DNA of 64,000 bases. Source: Streptomyces cinerochromogenes. GTDB lineage: Bacteria > Actinomycetota > Actinomycetes > Streptomycetales > Streptomycetaceae. The stretch covers positions 124,001 through 188,000 of the forward strand of contig NZ_BMRM01000017.1 of assembly GCF_014648635.1 (NCBI RefSeq). The letters are read 5' to 3'. The position numbers and the translations under genes were made by a program. Of this stretch, positions 52,504 through 59,930 are shown in pieces; position 1 is the first letter of the stretch; each line of letters begins with the position of its first letter. The notes under the pieces were generated by a model that searched no databases, was not told the origin of the DNA, and saw nothing but the letters and a program-made list of their open reading frames with translations.

Positions 52504-53148
52504 CTACTTCTCCTGCTTCTCGTCGACGCCCGCTTCGGCGCCGCTCATCTCGTCCTTCTCGCCGTCCGTCATCGAACCGGCGAGTCCCTGCAATGCCGCC
52601 CAACGGATGTCGACGGCGTCATGGTGGTGGTCCGGGTCGTCCGCGAGCCGCGCTCCGCACTCGGAGCACAGGCCCGGGCAGCCTTCCTGGCACACCGGCT
52701 GCATCGGCAGTGCGAGCACCACCGCATCACGCAGCAGAGGTTCGAGGTCGAAGAGTCCGTCCTCGAGGAAGAACCTGTCCTCGTCGTCCTCGGCGTCGTC
52801 GCCCGGTTCCGCGATCACACGGCCCCGGTCGTCGGCGTCAGGGTACGAGAACAGTTCCTGGAAGTCCGCTTCGAGCTCCAGCTCGACCGGCTCCAGACAC
52901 CTTACGCACTCCCCCTCGGCCTGTGCACGGGCGGTGCCTGTGACGAGCACCCCTTCCAAGACCGACTCCAGCCGGAGTTCGAGTTCGACCGGGGCGCCTT
53001 CCGGCACTCCGATGACCCCCTGGATGCCGAGATCGGCGGGAGCGTCGATCGTGCGGGTCAGGCGCTGGAGCGCGCCAGGACGCCGACCCAGCTCGTGCGT
53101 GTCGAACACGAGGGGGTTGCGGTGGTCGAGGCGGGCGTTGGAAGCCAT
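52504..53148 (-). CDS. DUF177/YceD family protein
   Basis: A 214-residue cytoplasmic protein from MASNARLDHRNPLVFDTHELGRRPG. The YceD core ends in GECVRCLEPVELELEADFQELFSYPD, followed by an acidic stretch and a cysteine cluster, CQEGCPGLCSECGARL, that could bind zinc. YceD proteins upstream of rpmF are linked to 23S rRNA/L32 incorporation in some organisms, but the role here is inferred. The first cysteines are widely conserved. A charged Glu/Lys C-terminus follows. Confidence 0.92.
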   Translation of the reverse strand: MASNARLDHRNPLVFDTHELGRRPGALQRLTRTIDAPADLGIQGVIGVPEGAPVELELRLESVLEGVLVTGTARAQAEGECVRCLEPVELELEADFQELFSYPDADDRGRVIAEPGDDAEDDEDRFFLEDGLFDLEPLLRDAVVLALPMQPVCQEGCPGLCSECGARLADDPDHHHDAVDIRWAALQGLAGSMTDGEKDEMSGAEAGVDEKQEK

Positions 53149-53278
53149 TCCTGCTTTCGATCTACGAACTCGGAGGGACGCCGCCCGTCGGTGTCCCGGG
53201 GCAGCGGTGATCGCGGACATACGCGCGACCGAAGAGCCAGGATACTGGACCTTTCGCTCTGCGCCCAATCCGGTGTGC

Positions 53279-54406
53279 CTACAGGCCCCGGCCCTGCTCG
53301 TACGCCCTCAGCTGCTCCGCGCTGATCATGCTGGTGTCGAAGAGGCTGGTCTCGTCCAGAGCGTAGCCCTGCTGCCCCTGGGGCTCGGGCTGCTGCGGCT
53401 GGTGCTGGGGCTGGGACTGGGGCTGCCCGGGGTCGTAGCCGCTCTGCCGGGCGTCGTAGCCCTGGTAGGCGTAGGGGTCGGCCTGCTGGTAGCCGTACGG
53501 GTCCTGCTGGGGGGCGTAGCCGGGCTGCTGCGGGAAGCCCGCGTACGGGTCCTGCTGCTGGAGGGGGGCGCCTCCCGCCGGGACGTAGCCGGGGGCGGAG
53601 GGGTAGGCCGGCTGCGGTTCGTACGACGGCTGCGGCGGCTGCGCCTGCTCCCGGGGCTCGGTCTGCCGCCGGTCCGCGCGGTCGCTGTCAGCGAGGGCCG
53701 CGAGGTCGGCGAGGTAGTCGGCGTCGCTGGAGTGCTGGAAGGTCGTGGTGTCGTCGGCGAGGGCGCCGAGGTCGTCGGTGGCGATCCGGCCGTGCAGCTT
53801 CTGCCGGCCCCGGCCGACGGCCTCCAGGGTCTTGGCGAGGACCGCCTCGAAGGCGCCGAGCTTGGCGTCCACGTAGGCGTCGGCGTTGTGGCGCAGGGTC
53901 TCCGGGTCCTGGCTGCGCTCGGGGGCGTCCTCGTCCTCGTAGCCGTTCTCGTCCAGGCCGGACCCGGTGCCGAGGAGCTTCTCGCGGCCCCGGCCCACCG
54001 AGCCGAGGGTCTTGGTGAGGACGACCTCGAAGTTGGCGAGCTTGGAGTCGACGTAGTCGTCGGCCTCGGCGCGGATCTCCTCGGCCTCCTGGCGGGCCTC
54101 GGCGAGGATCCGGTCGGCCTCGGCCTGGGAGCGGCGGGCGATCTCGGTGTCGGAGACCAGCGAGCCGCGCTCGGCGTGCGCGTTCTCGATGATCCGCTCG
54201 GCCTCCAGCCGGGCCTGCTCGACCATCTGCTCGCGGTCGCCGATCAGCTCCTGCGCCTGGGCGAGGGAGCCGGGCAGCGCCTGGCGCACCTCTTCGAGCA
54301 TCGCGAGCAGCTCGGCGCGGTTGACCACGCACGATGCCGACATGGGCATGGACCGGGCGCCGGAGACCGTGGAGACGATCTCGTCGAGCTTCTTCTGCAC
54401 GTCCAC
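53279..54406 (-). CDS. DivIVA-like coiled-coil cell-division/growth protein (SepIVA-like)
   Basis: A 375-residue protein starting with a GTG, VDVQKKLDEIVSTVSGARSMPMSASCVVNRAELLAMLEEVRQALP. The first 145 residues resemble mycobacterial SepIVA (DivIVA-like, septum factor). Coiled coils run to about residue 210. An internal duplication is visible: DDYVDSKLANFEVVLTKTL at 116-134 and DAYVDAKLGAFEAVLAKTL at 176-194, with the following VGRGR-KL motif shared. The C-terminal part is Pro/Gln/Tyr-rich and disordered. Its place between DUF177 and coaD is typical. Confidence 0.88.
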   Translation of the reverse strand: MDVQKKLDEIVSTVSGARSMPMSASCVVNRAELLAMLEEVRQALPGSLAQAQELIGDREQMVEQARLEAERIIENAHAERGSLVSDTEIARRSQAEADRILAEARQEAEEIRAEADDYVDSKLANFEVVLTKTLGSVGRGREKLLGTGSGLDENGYEDEDAPERSQDPETLRHNADAYVDAKLGAFEAVLAKTLEAVGRGRQKLHGRIATDDLGALADDTTTFQHSSDADYLADLAALADSDRADRRQTEPREQAQPPQPSYEPQPAYPSAPGYVPAGGAPLQQQDPYAGFPQQPGYAPQQDPYGYQQADPYAYQGYDARQSGYDPGQPQSQPQHQPQQPEPQGQQGYALDETSLFDTSMISAEQLRAYEQGRGL

Positions 54407-54463
54407 CTGTGCTCGCCACTCTCTACAGCCGGGTTGGAGACGGACGGGACGACTGTAGCCCCA

Positions 54464-54943
54464 TCAGCCCTTGGCGAAGCGCTTGTTCAGTGCCTCGACG
54501 ACCTCGGCGGGCACCAGGTGGGAGACGTCGCCGCCCCAGGCCGCGACCTCCTTGACGAGGGAGGAGGAGAGGAAGCTGTAGGTGGGGTTGGTGGGCACGA
54601 ACAGCGTTTCCACGCCGGTCAGGCCGTTGTTCATCTGGGCCATCTGGAGTTCGTAGTCGAAGTCGCTGACGGCGCGCAGGCCCTTGACGATGGCGGGGAT
54701 GTCGCGCTGCTTGCAGAAGTCGACGAGGAGGCCGTGGTGCGCCTCCACGCGGACGTTGGCGTACTCGGCGGTGACCCGGCGGATCAGGTCGATCCGCTCC
54801 TCGATGTCGAACAGGCCCTTCTTGGACTTGTTGATCATCACCGCGACGTAGACCTCGTCGTACAGACGGGAGGCTCGGGCGATGATGTCGAGATGTCCGT
54901 TGGTGATCGGGTCGAACGACCCGGGACAGACGGCGCGGCGCAC
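54464..54943 (-). CDS. coaD: Phosphopantetheine adenylyltransferase
   Basis: Hexameric enzyme of 159 residues for the fourth step of coenzyme A synthesis. The GTG at 54943 (VRRAVCPGSFDPITNGHLDII) follows GAGGG by seven bases and gives the S. coelicolor length; an ATG at 54973 that overlaps the rsmD stop would add ten residues. The T/HxGH motif is TNGHLD, with PTNPTYSFLSSSLVKEVA as the conserved C-terminal block. It is coupled or closely linked to rsmD. Confidence 0.97.
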   Translation of the reverse strand: MRRAVCPGSFDPITNGHLDIIARASRLYDEVYVAVMINKSKKGLFDIEERIDLIRRVTAEYANVRVEAHHGLLVDFCKQRDIPAIVKGLRAVSDFDYELQMAQMNNGLTGVETLFVPTNPTYSFLSSSLVKEVAAWGGDVSHLVPAEVVEALNKRFAKG

Positions 54944-54969
54944 TTGTGATCCCTCGCTCTCCGGTCCGG

Positions 54970-55557
54970 TCATCGTGCGTCTTCGCACGTAGAGGCGGCG
55001 CGACCGTACCAAAACGTTCCCTCGCCGTAGCGACGGGACCGGATCGCCTCGAAGCCGTCCGGCCAGCGGAATTCGCCGCCTCTGGTGCTGCGCTCCACGG
55101 TGACGAGCGCTTGCTCAGCGAGCCAGCGTTCCGAGCGGAGTGTGAGCAGAATCTCCCGAAGATCGTCGTCCGAGACGGCGTACGGGGGGTCGAGGAAGAC
55201 CAGGTCGTACGGCTCTTCCGGGGCGGGCTGCCTGATCACCTGTTCCGCTTTGCCCGTTCTGACCTCGGCGCCGGGAAGGCCCAGGTTCTTCACGTTCTCG
55301 CGGACGATCCGCGCGGCCCGGGCGTCCGCCTCGACCAGCAGGGTGTGGCTCGCACCCCGGGACAGGGCCTCCAGGCCCACGGCGCCCGAGCCGGCGTAGA
55401 GGTCCAGGACCCGTTCGCCGTCCAGCGGACCGCCGAGGAGGGACTGCCAGGTGGAGAAGAGGCCCTCGCGCGCGCGGTCCGAGGTGGGGCGGGTGCCGGT
55501 GCCGGGGGGTACTGCCAGGCGCCGTCCGCCGGCCCGGCCGGCGATCACGCGGGTCAT
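54970..55557 (-). CDS. rsmD: 16S rRNA (guanine966-N2)-methyltransferase
   Basis: SAM-dependent rRNA methyltransferase of 195 residues. MTRVIAGRAGGRRLAVPPGTGTRPTSDRAREGLF is the family start. The SAM motif is VLDLYAGSGAVGLEAL and the catalytic motif DLVFLDPPY (NPPY/DPPY class). It lies between recG and coaD in the usual order and overlaps the alternative coaD start. Confidence 0.96.
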   Translation of the reverse strand: MTRVIAGRAGGRRLAVPPGTGTRPTSDRAREGLFSTWQSLLGGPLDGERVLDLYAGSGAVGLEALSRGASHTLLVEADARAARIVRENVKNLGLPGAEVRTGKAEQVIRQPAPEEPYDLVFLDPPYAVSDDDLREILLTLRSERWLAEQALVTVERSTRGGEFRWPDGFEAIRSRRYGEGTFWYGRAASTCEDAR

Positions 55558-55667
55558 GTGGGGTCCTTCTCAGTGGGCGGCTTTACGGGTTCATTGTGGC
55601 TGCTCGCGGACTTCCGTGCGCCGCCCCCGGGCGGGACGCCTCACCTCTTGTCCACGTACCGCTCTTC

Positions 55668-57890
55668 TCACCCCTTCTCCAGGTACTGCTCTCTCTCCTC
55701 GTCCAGAAGGGCGTCCAGGGCCGTCCGCAGGGCCGGGAGGCCGGTCAGCTCGGGATCCGCCGCCACCACCGCCGCCGCTTCCTCCCTCGCCTCCGCGATG
55801 ACCTCCTCGTCCTCGATGACCGCCAGGACCCGCAGGCTGGAGCGGGCGCCGGACTGTGCCTGGCCGAGGACGTCGCCCTCGCGGCGCTGTTCGAGGTCGA
55901 TGCGGGACAACTCGAAGCCGTCGAGGGTGGAGGCGACGGCGGCCAGGCGCTGGCGGGCGGGGCTGGCCTCGGGCATCTCGGTGACCAGCAGGCACAGGCC
56001 GGGGGCGGAGCCCCGGCCGACCCGGCCGCGCAGCTGGTGGAGCTGGGAGACACCGAAGCGGTCGGCGTCCATGATGACCATGGCCGTGGCGTTGGGGACG
56101 TTGACGCCGACCTCGATGACGGTGGTGGCGACCAGGACGTCCGTCTCGCCGGCGGCGAAGCGGCGCATCACGGCGTCCTTGTCGTCGGGGTGCATACGGC
56201 CGTGCAGCGCCTCCACCCCGAGGCCCTTCAGGGGGCCGCGGGCGAGCTGGTCGGCGACGTCGAGCACGGCCAGCGGGGGGCGCTTGTCCGCCTCGTCCTC
56301 CGGGGACTTCTTCCGGCCCGCCTTCTTCGGGTCGTCCTCCTCGTCCCCGATGCGCGGGCAGACGACGTACGCCTGGTGGCCGGCCTCGACCTCCTCGCGG
56401 ACGCGTTCCCAGGCGCGGGCCAGGAAGTGGGGCTTGTCGGCGGCCGGGACGACATGGGTGGCGATCGGGGAGCGGCCGGCCGGGAGCTGGTCGAGGACCG
56501 AGGTCTCCAGGTCGCCGAAGACGGTCATGGCGACCGTGCGCGGGATGGGGGTGGCCGTCATGACGAGGAGGTGCGGGGACCGCTTCTCCCCCTGGGAGTG
56601 CGCCTTGCCGCGCAGGGCGTCGCGCTGCTCCACGCCGAAGCGGTGCTGTTCGTCCACCACGACCAGGCCCAGGTCGTGGAACTGGACCTTGTCCTCGATG
56701 AGGGCGTGGGTGCCGATGACGATGCCCGCCTCGCCGGTGACCAGGTCCAGCAGGGCCTGGCGGCGGGCCGCCGCGCCCATGGAGCCGGTGAGCAGGACGA
56801 CCTTGGTGGCGTGCTCGGCACCGCCCAGCATGCCGCCCTCGGCCAGCTCGCCCATCATCTCGGTGACCGAGCGGTGGTGCTGCTGGGCGAGGACCTCGGT
56901 GGGCGCCAGCATGGCCGCCTGCCCGCCCGCGTCGACCACGGCGAGCATGGCGCGCAGGGCGACCATCGTCTTTCCACTGCCGACCTCCCCCTGCAGCAGG
57001 CGGTGCATCGGGTGGGCGGTGGCCAGGTCGGTGAAGATCTCCTGGGAGACCTTCCGCTGGCCCTCGGTGAGGGTGAAGGGGAGGCGGTCGTCGAAGGCGG
57101 CGAGGAGGCCGTCCGGCCGGGGGACGCGGGGGACGGCGGCGAGCTGGGTGTCGGCGTGCCGGCGGCGGGCCAGGGCGACCTGGAGGACGAAGGCCTCGTC
57201 CCACTTCAGGCGGGCCCGGGCGTCGGCGATGTCCGCCTTGGTGTGCGGGCGGTGGATCTTGAGCAGGGCCTCGGGGAGCGGGAGCAGGCCCCGGCCCTCG
57301 CGGAGGGTCTCGGGCAGCGGGTCGAGGGCTTCCTGGACGCTCGGCAGGACCGTCTGCACCGCCTTGCCGATCTTCCAGGACTCCAGCTTGGCGGTGGCCG
57401 GGTAGAGGGGGATCAGCGCGCCGGCCCAGCTCTCGACCGTCTCCTCGCCGTCGTCTCGGAGCAGCTCGTAGGCCGGGTGGGCGAGTTGGAGGCGGCGGTT
57501 GAAGACGGAGACCTTGCCCGCGAACATCGCGCGGGTGCCCGGCAGCAGTTCCTTGTGCGGTTTGTGGACGCCGTTGCCGAAGAAGACCAGCTGGAGCCGG
57601 CCGCTGCCGTCGGTGATGGTGACCTCGAGGCGCTGGCCCTTGCCGCGCGGGGCCCTGGACGAGGCGAAGGTGTGCAGGCGGGCGTCGGCGACCTGGGCGA
57701 CCACCGTGACGTGCTCGTCCATCGGGAGGTCGGCGAGGTGGGTGAGCTGGCCGCGCTCCTCGTATCTGCGGGGGTAGTGGTGCAGCAGGTCGCCGACGGT
57801 GTGCAGGCCGAGGTGCTCGGCCATCACCTTCGCGGTGGCGGGGCCGAGCACCTTCTTGAGCGGTTCTTGCAGTGCGGGCACGCGATCCAT
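55668..57890 (-). CDS. recG: ATP-dependent DNA helicase RecG
   Basis: Branched-DNA translocase of 740 residues that reverses stalled forks. The wedge domain (LHHYPRRYEERGQL onward, OB fold near 60-160) precedes the helicase domains. Walker A is LLQGEVGSGKTMVA, Walker B LVVVDEQHRFGVEQR, and motif III MTATPIPRT. The C-terminal helicase region has HGRMHPDDKDAVM, ATTVIEVGVNVPNA and QLRGRVGRG. An insertion of Lys/Glu/Asp-rich sequence (EDDPKKAGRKKSPEDEADK) lies in helicase domain 2. The ATG at 57890 has no strong ribosome binding site. Divergent from the HSP90-type gene. Confidence 0.96.
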   Translation of the reverse strand: MDRVPALQEPLKKVLGPATAKVMAEHLGLHTVGDLLHHYPRRYEERGQLTHLADLPMDEHVTVVAQVADARLHTFASSRAPRGKGQRLEVTITDGSGRLQLVFFGNGVHKPHKELLPGTRAMFAGKVSVFNRRLQLAHPAYELLRDDGEETVESWAGALIPLYPATAKLESWKIGKAVQTVLPSVQEALDPLPETLREGRGLLPLPEALLKIHRPHTKADIADARARLKWDEAFVLQVALARRRHADTQLAAVPRVPRPDGLLAAFDDRLPFTLTEGQRKVSQEIFTDLATAHPMHRLLQGEVGSGKTMVALRAMLAVVDAGGQAAMLAPTEVLAQQHHRSVTEMMGELAEGGMLGGAEHATKVVLLTGSMGAAARRQALLDLVTGEAGIVIGTHALIEDKVQFHDLGLVVVDEQHRFGVEQRDALRGKAHSQGEKRSPHLLVMTATPIPRTVAMTVFGDLETSVLDQLPAGRSPIATHVVPAADKPHFLARAWERVREEVEAGHQAYVVCPRIGDEEDDPKKAGRKKSPEDEADKRPPLAVLDVADQLARGPLKGLGVEALHGRMHPDDKDAVMRRFAAGETDVLVATTVIEVGVNVPNATAMVIMDADRFGVSQLHQLRGRVGRGSAPGLCLLVTEMPEASPARQRLAAVASTLDGFELSRIDLEQRREGDVLGQAQSGARSSLRVLAVIEDEEVIAEAREEAAAVVAADPELTGLPALRTALDALLDEEREQYLEKG

Positions 57891-58082
57891 TGCACACCAC
57901 GGCACTGACAATGCCGTAGACGCCGCCCTGGAAGGTTCCGGGCCGGACGCTGTAAACATCAGGGAAACTCCTGGTCAGGCGGGCTGTTCCGGGCCTAGGA
58001 TGACGCGCTCCGGCCATCCTTCGCGGTCACCGCCCCGCCGGGACCGCCCGACCCCGCGCCGCGCACTCCCCCCTCCGGCGCA
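57891..58082. promoter_or_regulatory. Divergent promoter region of recG and the HSP90-family gene
   Basis: This 192-base gap holds promoters for both directions. On the plus strand TGGTCA (57972-57977) and TAGGAT (57996-58001), 18 bases apart, form a plausible HrdB-type promoter for the HSP90-type gene. I see no CIRCE, HAIR or ROSE-like heat-shock element. Confidence 0.4.
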
Positions 58083-59930
58083 GTGACGATGGACTCCTCC
58101 CAGACCTCTCAGGCATCCCAGGCATCCCGGTCACCCCATCCACCTCACACTTTCCAGGTCGACCTGCGCGGTCTGGTGGACCTGCTCTCCCATCACCTCT
58201 ACTCCAGTCCCCGGGTCTACCTGCGCGAGCTGCTGCAGAACGCCGTGGACGCCGTCACCGCCCGGCGGGCCGTCGAGCCGGACGCCCCGGCGCGGATCCG
58301 GCTGCACGCGGCGGACGGCGCCCTGCGGGTGGAGGACACCGGCATCGGGCTCACCGAGCCGGACGTGCACAGCCTGCTGGCGACCATCGGCCGCAGCTCC
58401 AAGCGGGCCGAGGGCCTGCAGGAGGCCCGGGCGGACTTCCTCGGCCAGTTCGGCATCGGGCTGCTGGCCTGCTTCGTGGTCGCCGAGCGGATCCGGGTGG
58501 TCAGCCGCAGCGCCCGTACACCGAAGGCCCCGCCGGTGGAGTGGACGGCGCGCGACGACGGCTCGTACACCGTGCGCACCCTCCCCGACGCCGAGCGGCC
58601 CGAGCCGGGTACGACCGTGTACCTGACGGCGCGGGCCGGCTCGGCCGAATGGCTGGCGCCGGAGCGGGTCCGCGAGCTGGCCCGGGACTTCGGCTCGCTG
58701 CTGCCGTACGACGTCCGGGTCGGCGGCGAACCGGTCACCGACCTGCCCGCCCCCTGGGACCGCACCTACCCGAGTCCCTCCGGCCGGCGGGTGGCGCTGG
58801 CCCGGCACTGCCAGGAGCTGTTCGGTTTCGCCCCGCTGGACTCGATCGACCTGGACGTGCCGCTGGCCGGGGTCCGCGGGGTGGCGTACGTGCTGCCGTC
58901 GGCGGTCAGCCCGGCCCAGCGGGCGACCCACCGGGTGCACCTGAAGGGCATGCTGCTCACCGAGCGGGCCGAACAGCTGCTGCCGGACTGGGCGTTCTTC
59001 GTGCGCTGCGTCCTGGACACCGACAGCCTGCGGCCCACCGCCTCGCGCGAGTCGCTGTACGAGGACGAGACCCTCGCCGCCGTACGGGACGCCCTCGGAC
59101 AGAGGATCCGGTCCTGGCTGACCGGGCTCGCGGCCGGTGACCCGGAGCGCCTGTCGGCCTTTCTCGCCGTGCACCATCTGGGCGTGAAGTCCCTGGCCCG
59201 GCACGACCCGGAGATGCTGCGCACGATGCTGCCGTGGCTGCCGTTCGAGACGACCGACGGGCAGCTGTCCCTGGAGGAGTTCGCGCGACGGCACCCGGTG
59301 GTGCACTTCACGCGGACGGTCGAGGAGTACCGGCAGGTCGCGCCGATCGCCTCGGCGCAGGGCGTCGGGGTGGTCAACGGCGGCTACACCTACGACAGCG
59401 AGCTGGTCGAGGCGCTGCCGCGGGTGCGGCCGGGCACGGTCGTGGCCGAGCTGGACGCGGACACCGTGACCGCGCACCTGGACGCGGTCGACCCGGGCGA
59501 GGAGCTGGCGCTGGCCGGTTTCCTGGCCGCCGCGCGGGACCGGCTCGACCCGCTGGGCTGTGACGTCGTCCTGCGGGCCTTCCACCCGCTGTCCGTGCCC
59601 GCGCTGCACCTGGACGACCGGGCCGCCCGGCACGAGCAGGCCCGGGCGGCGGCCGAGGAGCAGGCCGACGACCTGTGGGCGGGCATCCTGGGCTCGCTGC
59701 GCGGCAGCGCCCCGCGCGCGCGTCTGGTGCTCAACCACCTCAACCCGCTGGTCCGGCGGATCGGCGCGCTCCGCGATCCGGAGCTGATCGGCACGGCGAC
59801 CGAGTCACTGTACGGGCAGGCCCTGCTGATGGCGCAGCGCCCGCTGCGCCCGGCCGACTCGGCGCTGCTCAACCGGGCGTTCATCGGGCTGCTCGCATGG
59901 GCGACCCACGGGGAGGGGGACGGACGATGA
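58083..59930 (+). CDS. HSP90/HtpG-family chaperone ATPase
   Basis: A 615-residue protein from a GTG (an ATG two codons later is equally likely), with no strong ribosome binding site. All GHKL ATP-site motifs are present: RELLQNAVDA (Glu49, Asn53), EDTGIGL (Asp85) and GQFGIGLLACF (121-131). The middle domain has the arginine-containing SRESLYED after LRPT, the equivalent of SREIL in HtpG. Length is near that of HtpG (about 620), so all three domains appear intact. Its stop overlaps the start of a large TPR gene. Classical htpG lies elsewhere in Streptomyces; this is a divergent paralog. Confidence 0.93.
   Translation: MTMDSSQTSQASQASRSPHPPHTFQVDLRGLVDLLSHHLYSSPRVYLRELLQNAVDAVTARRAVEPDAPARIRLHAADGALRVEDTGIGLTEPDVHSLLATIGRSSKRAEGLQEARADFLGQFGIGLLACFVVAERIRVVSRSARTPKAPPVEWTARDDGSYTVRTLPDAERPEPGTTVYLTARAGSAEWLAPERVRELARDFGSLLPYDVRVGGEPVTDLPAPWDRTYPSPSGRRVALARHCQELFGFAPLDSIDLDVPLAGVRGVAYVLPSAVSPAQRATHRVHLKGMLLTERAEQLLPDWAFFVRCVLDTDSLRPTASRESLYEDETLAAVRDALGQRIRSWLTGLAAGDPERLSAFLAVHHLGVKSLARHDPEMLRTMLPWLPFETTDGQLSLEEFARRHPVVHFTRTVEEYRQVAPIASAQGVGVVNGGYTYDSELVEALPRVRPGTVVAELDADTVTAHLDAVDPGEELALAGFLAAARDRLDPLGCDVVLRAFHPLSVPALHLDDRAARHEQARAAAEEQADDLWAGILGSLRGSAPRARLVLNHLNPLVRRIGALRDPELIGTATESLYGQALLMAQRPLRPADSALLNRAFIGLLAWATHGEGDGR

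Noticed and set aside
57891..58082. Heat-shock element (CIRCE or HAIR) before the HSP90-type gene
   Set aside because: Neither the TTAGCACTC-N9 inverted repeat nor CTTGAGT-N7-ACTCAAG-like sequence is found.
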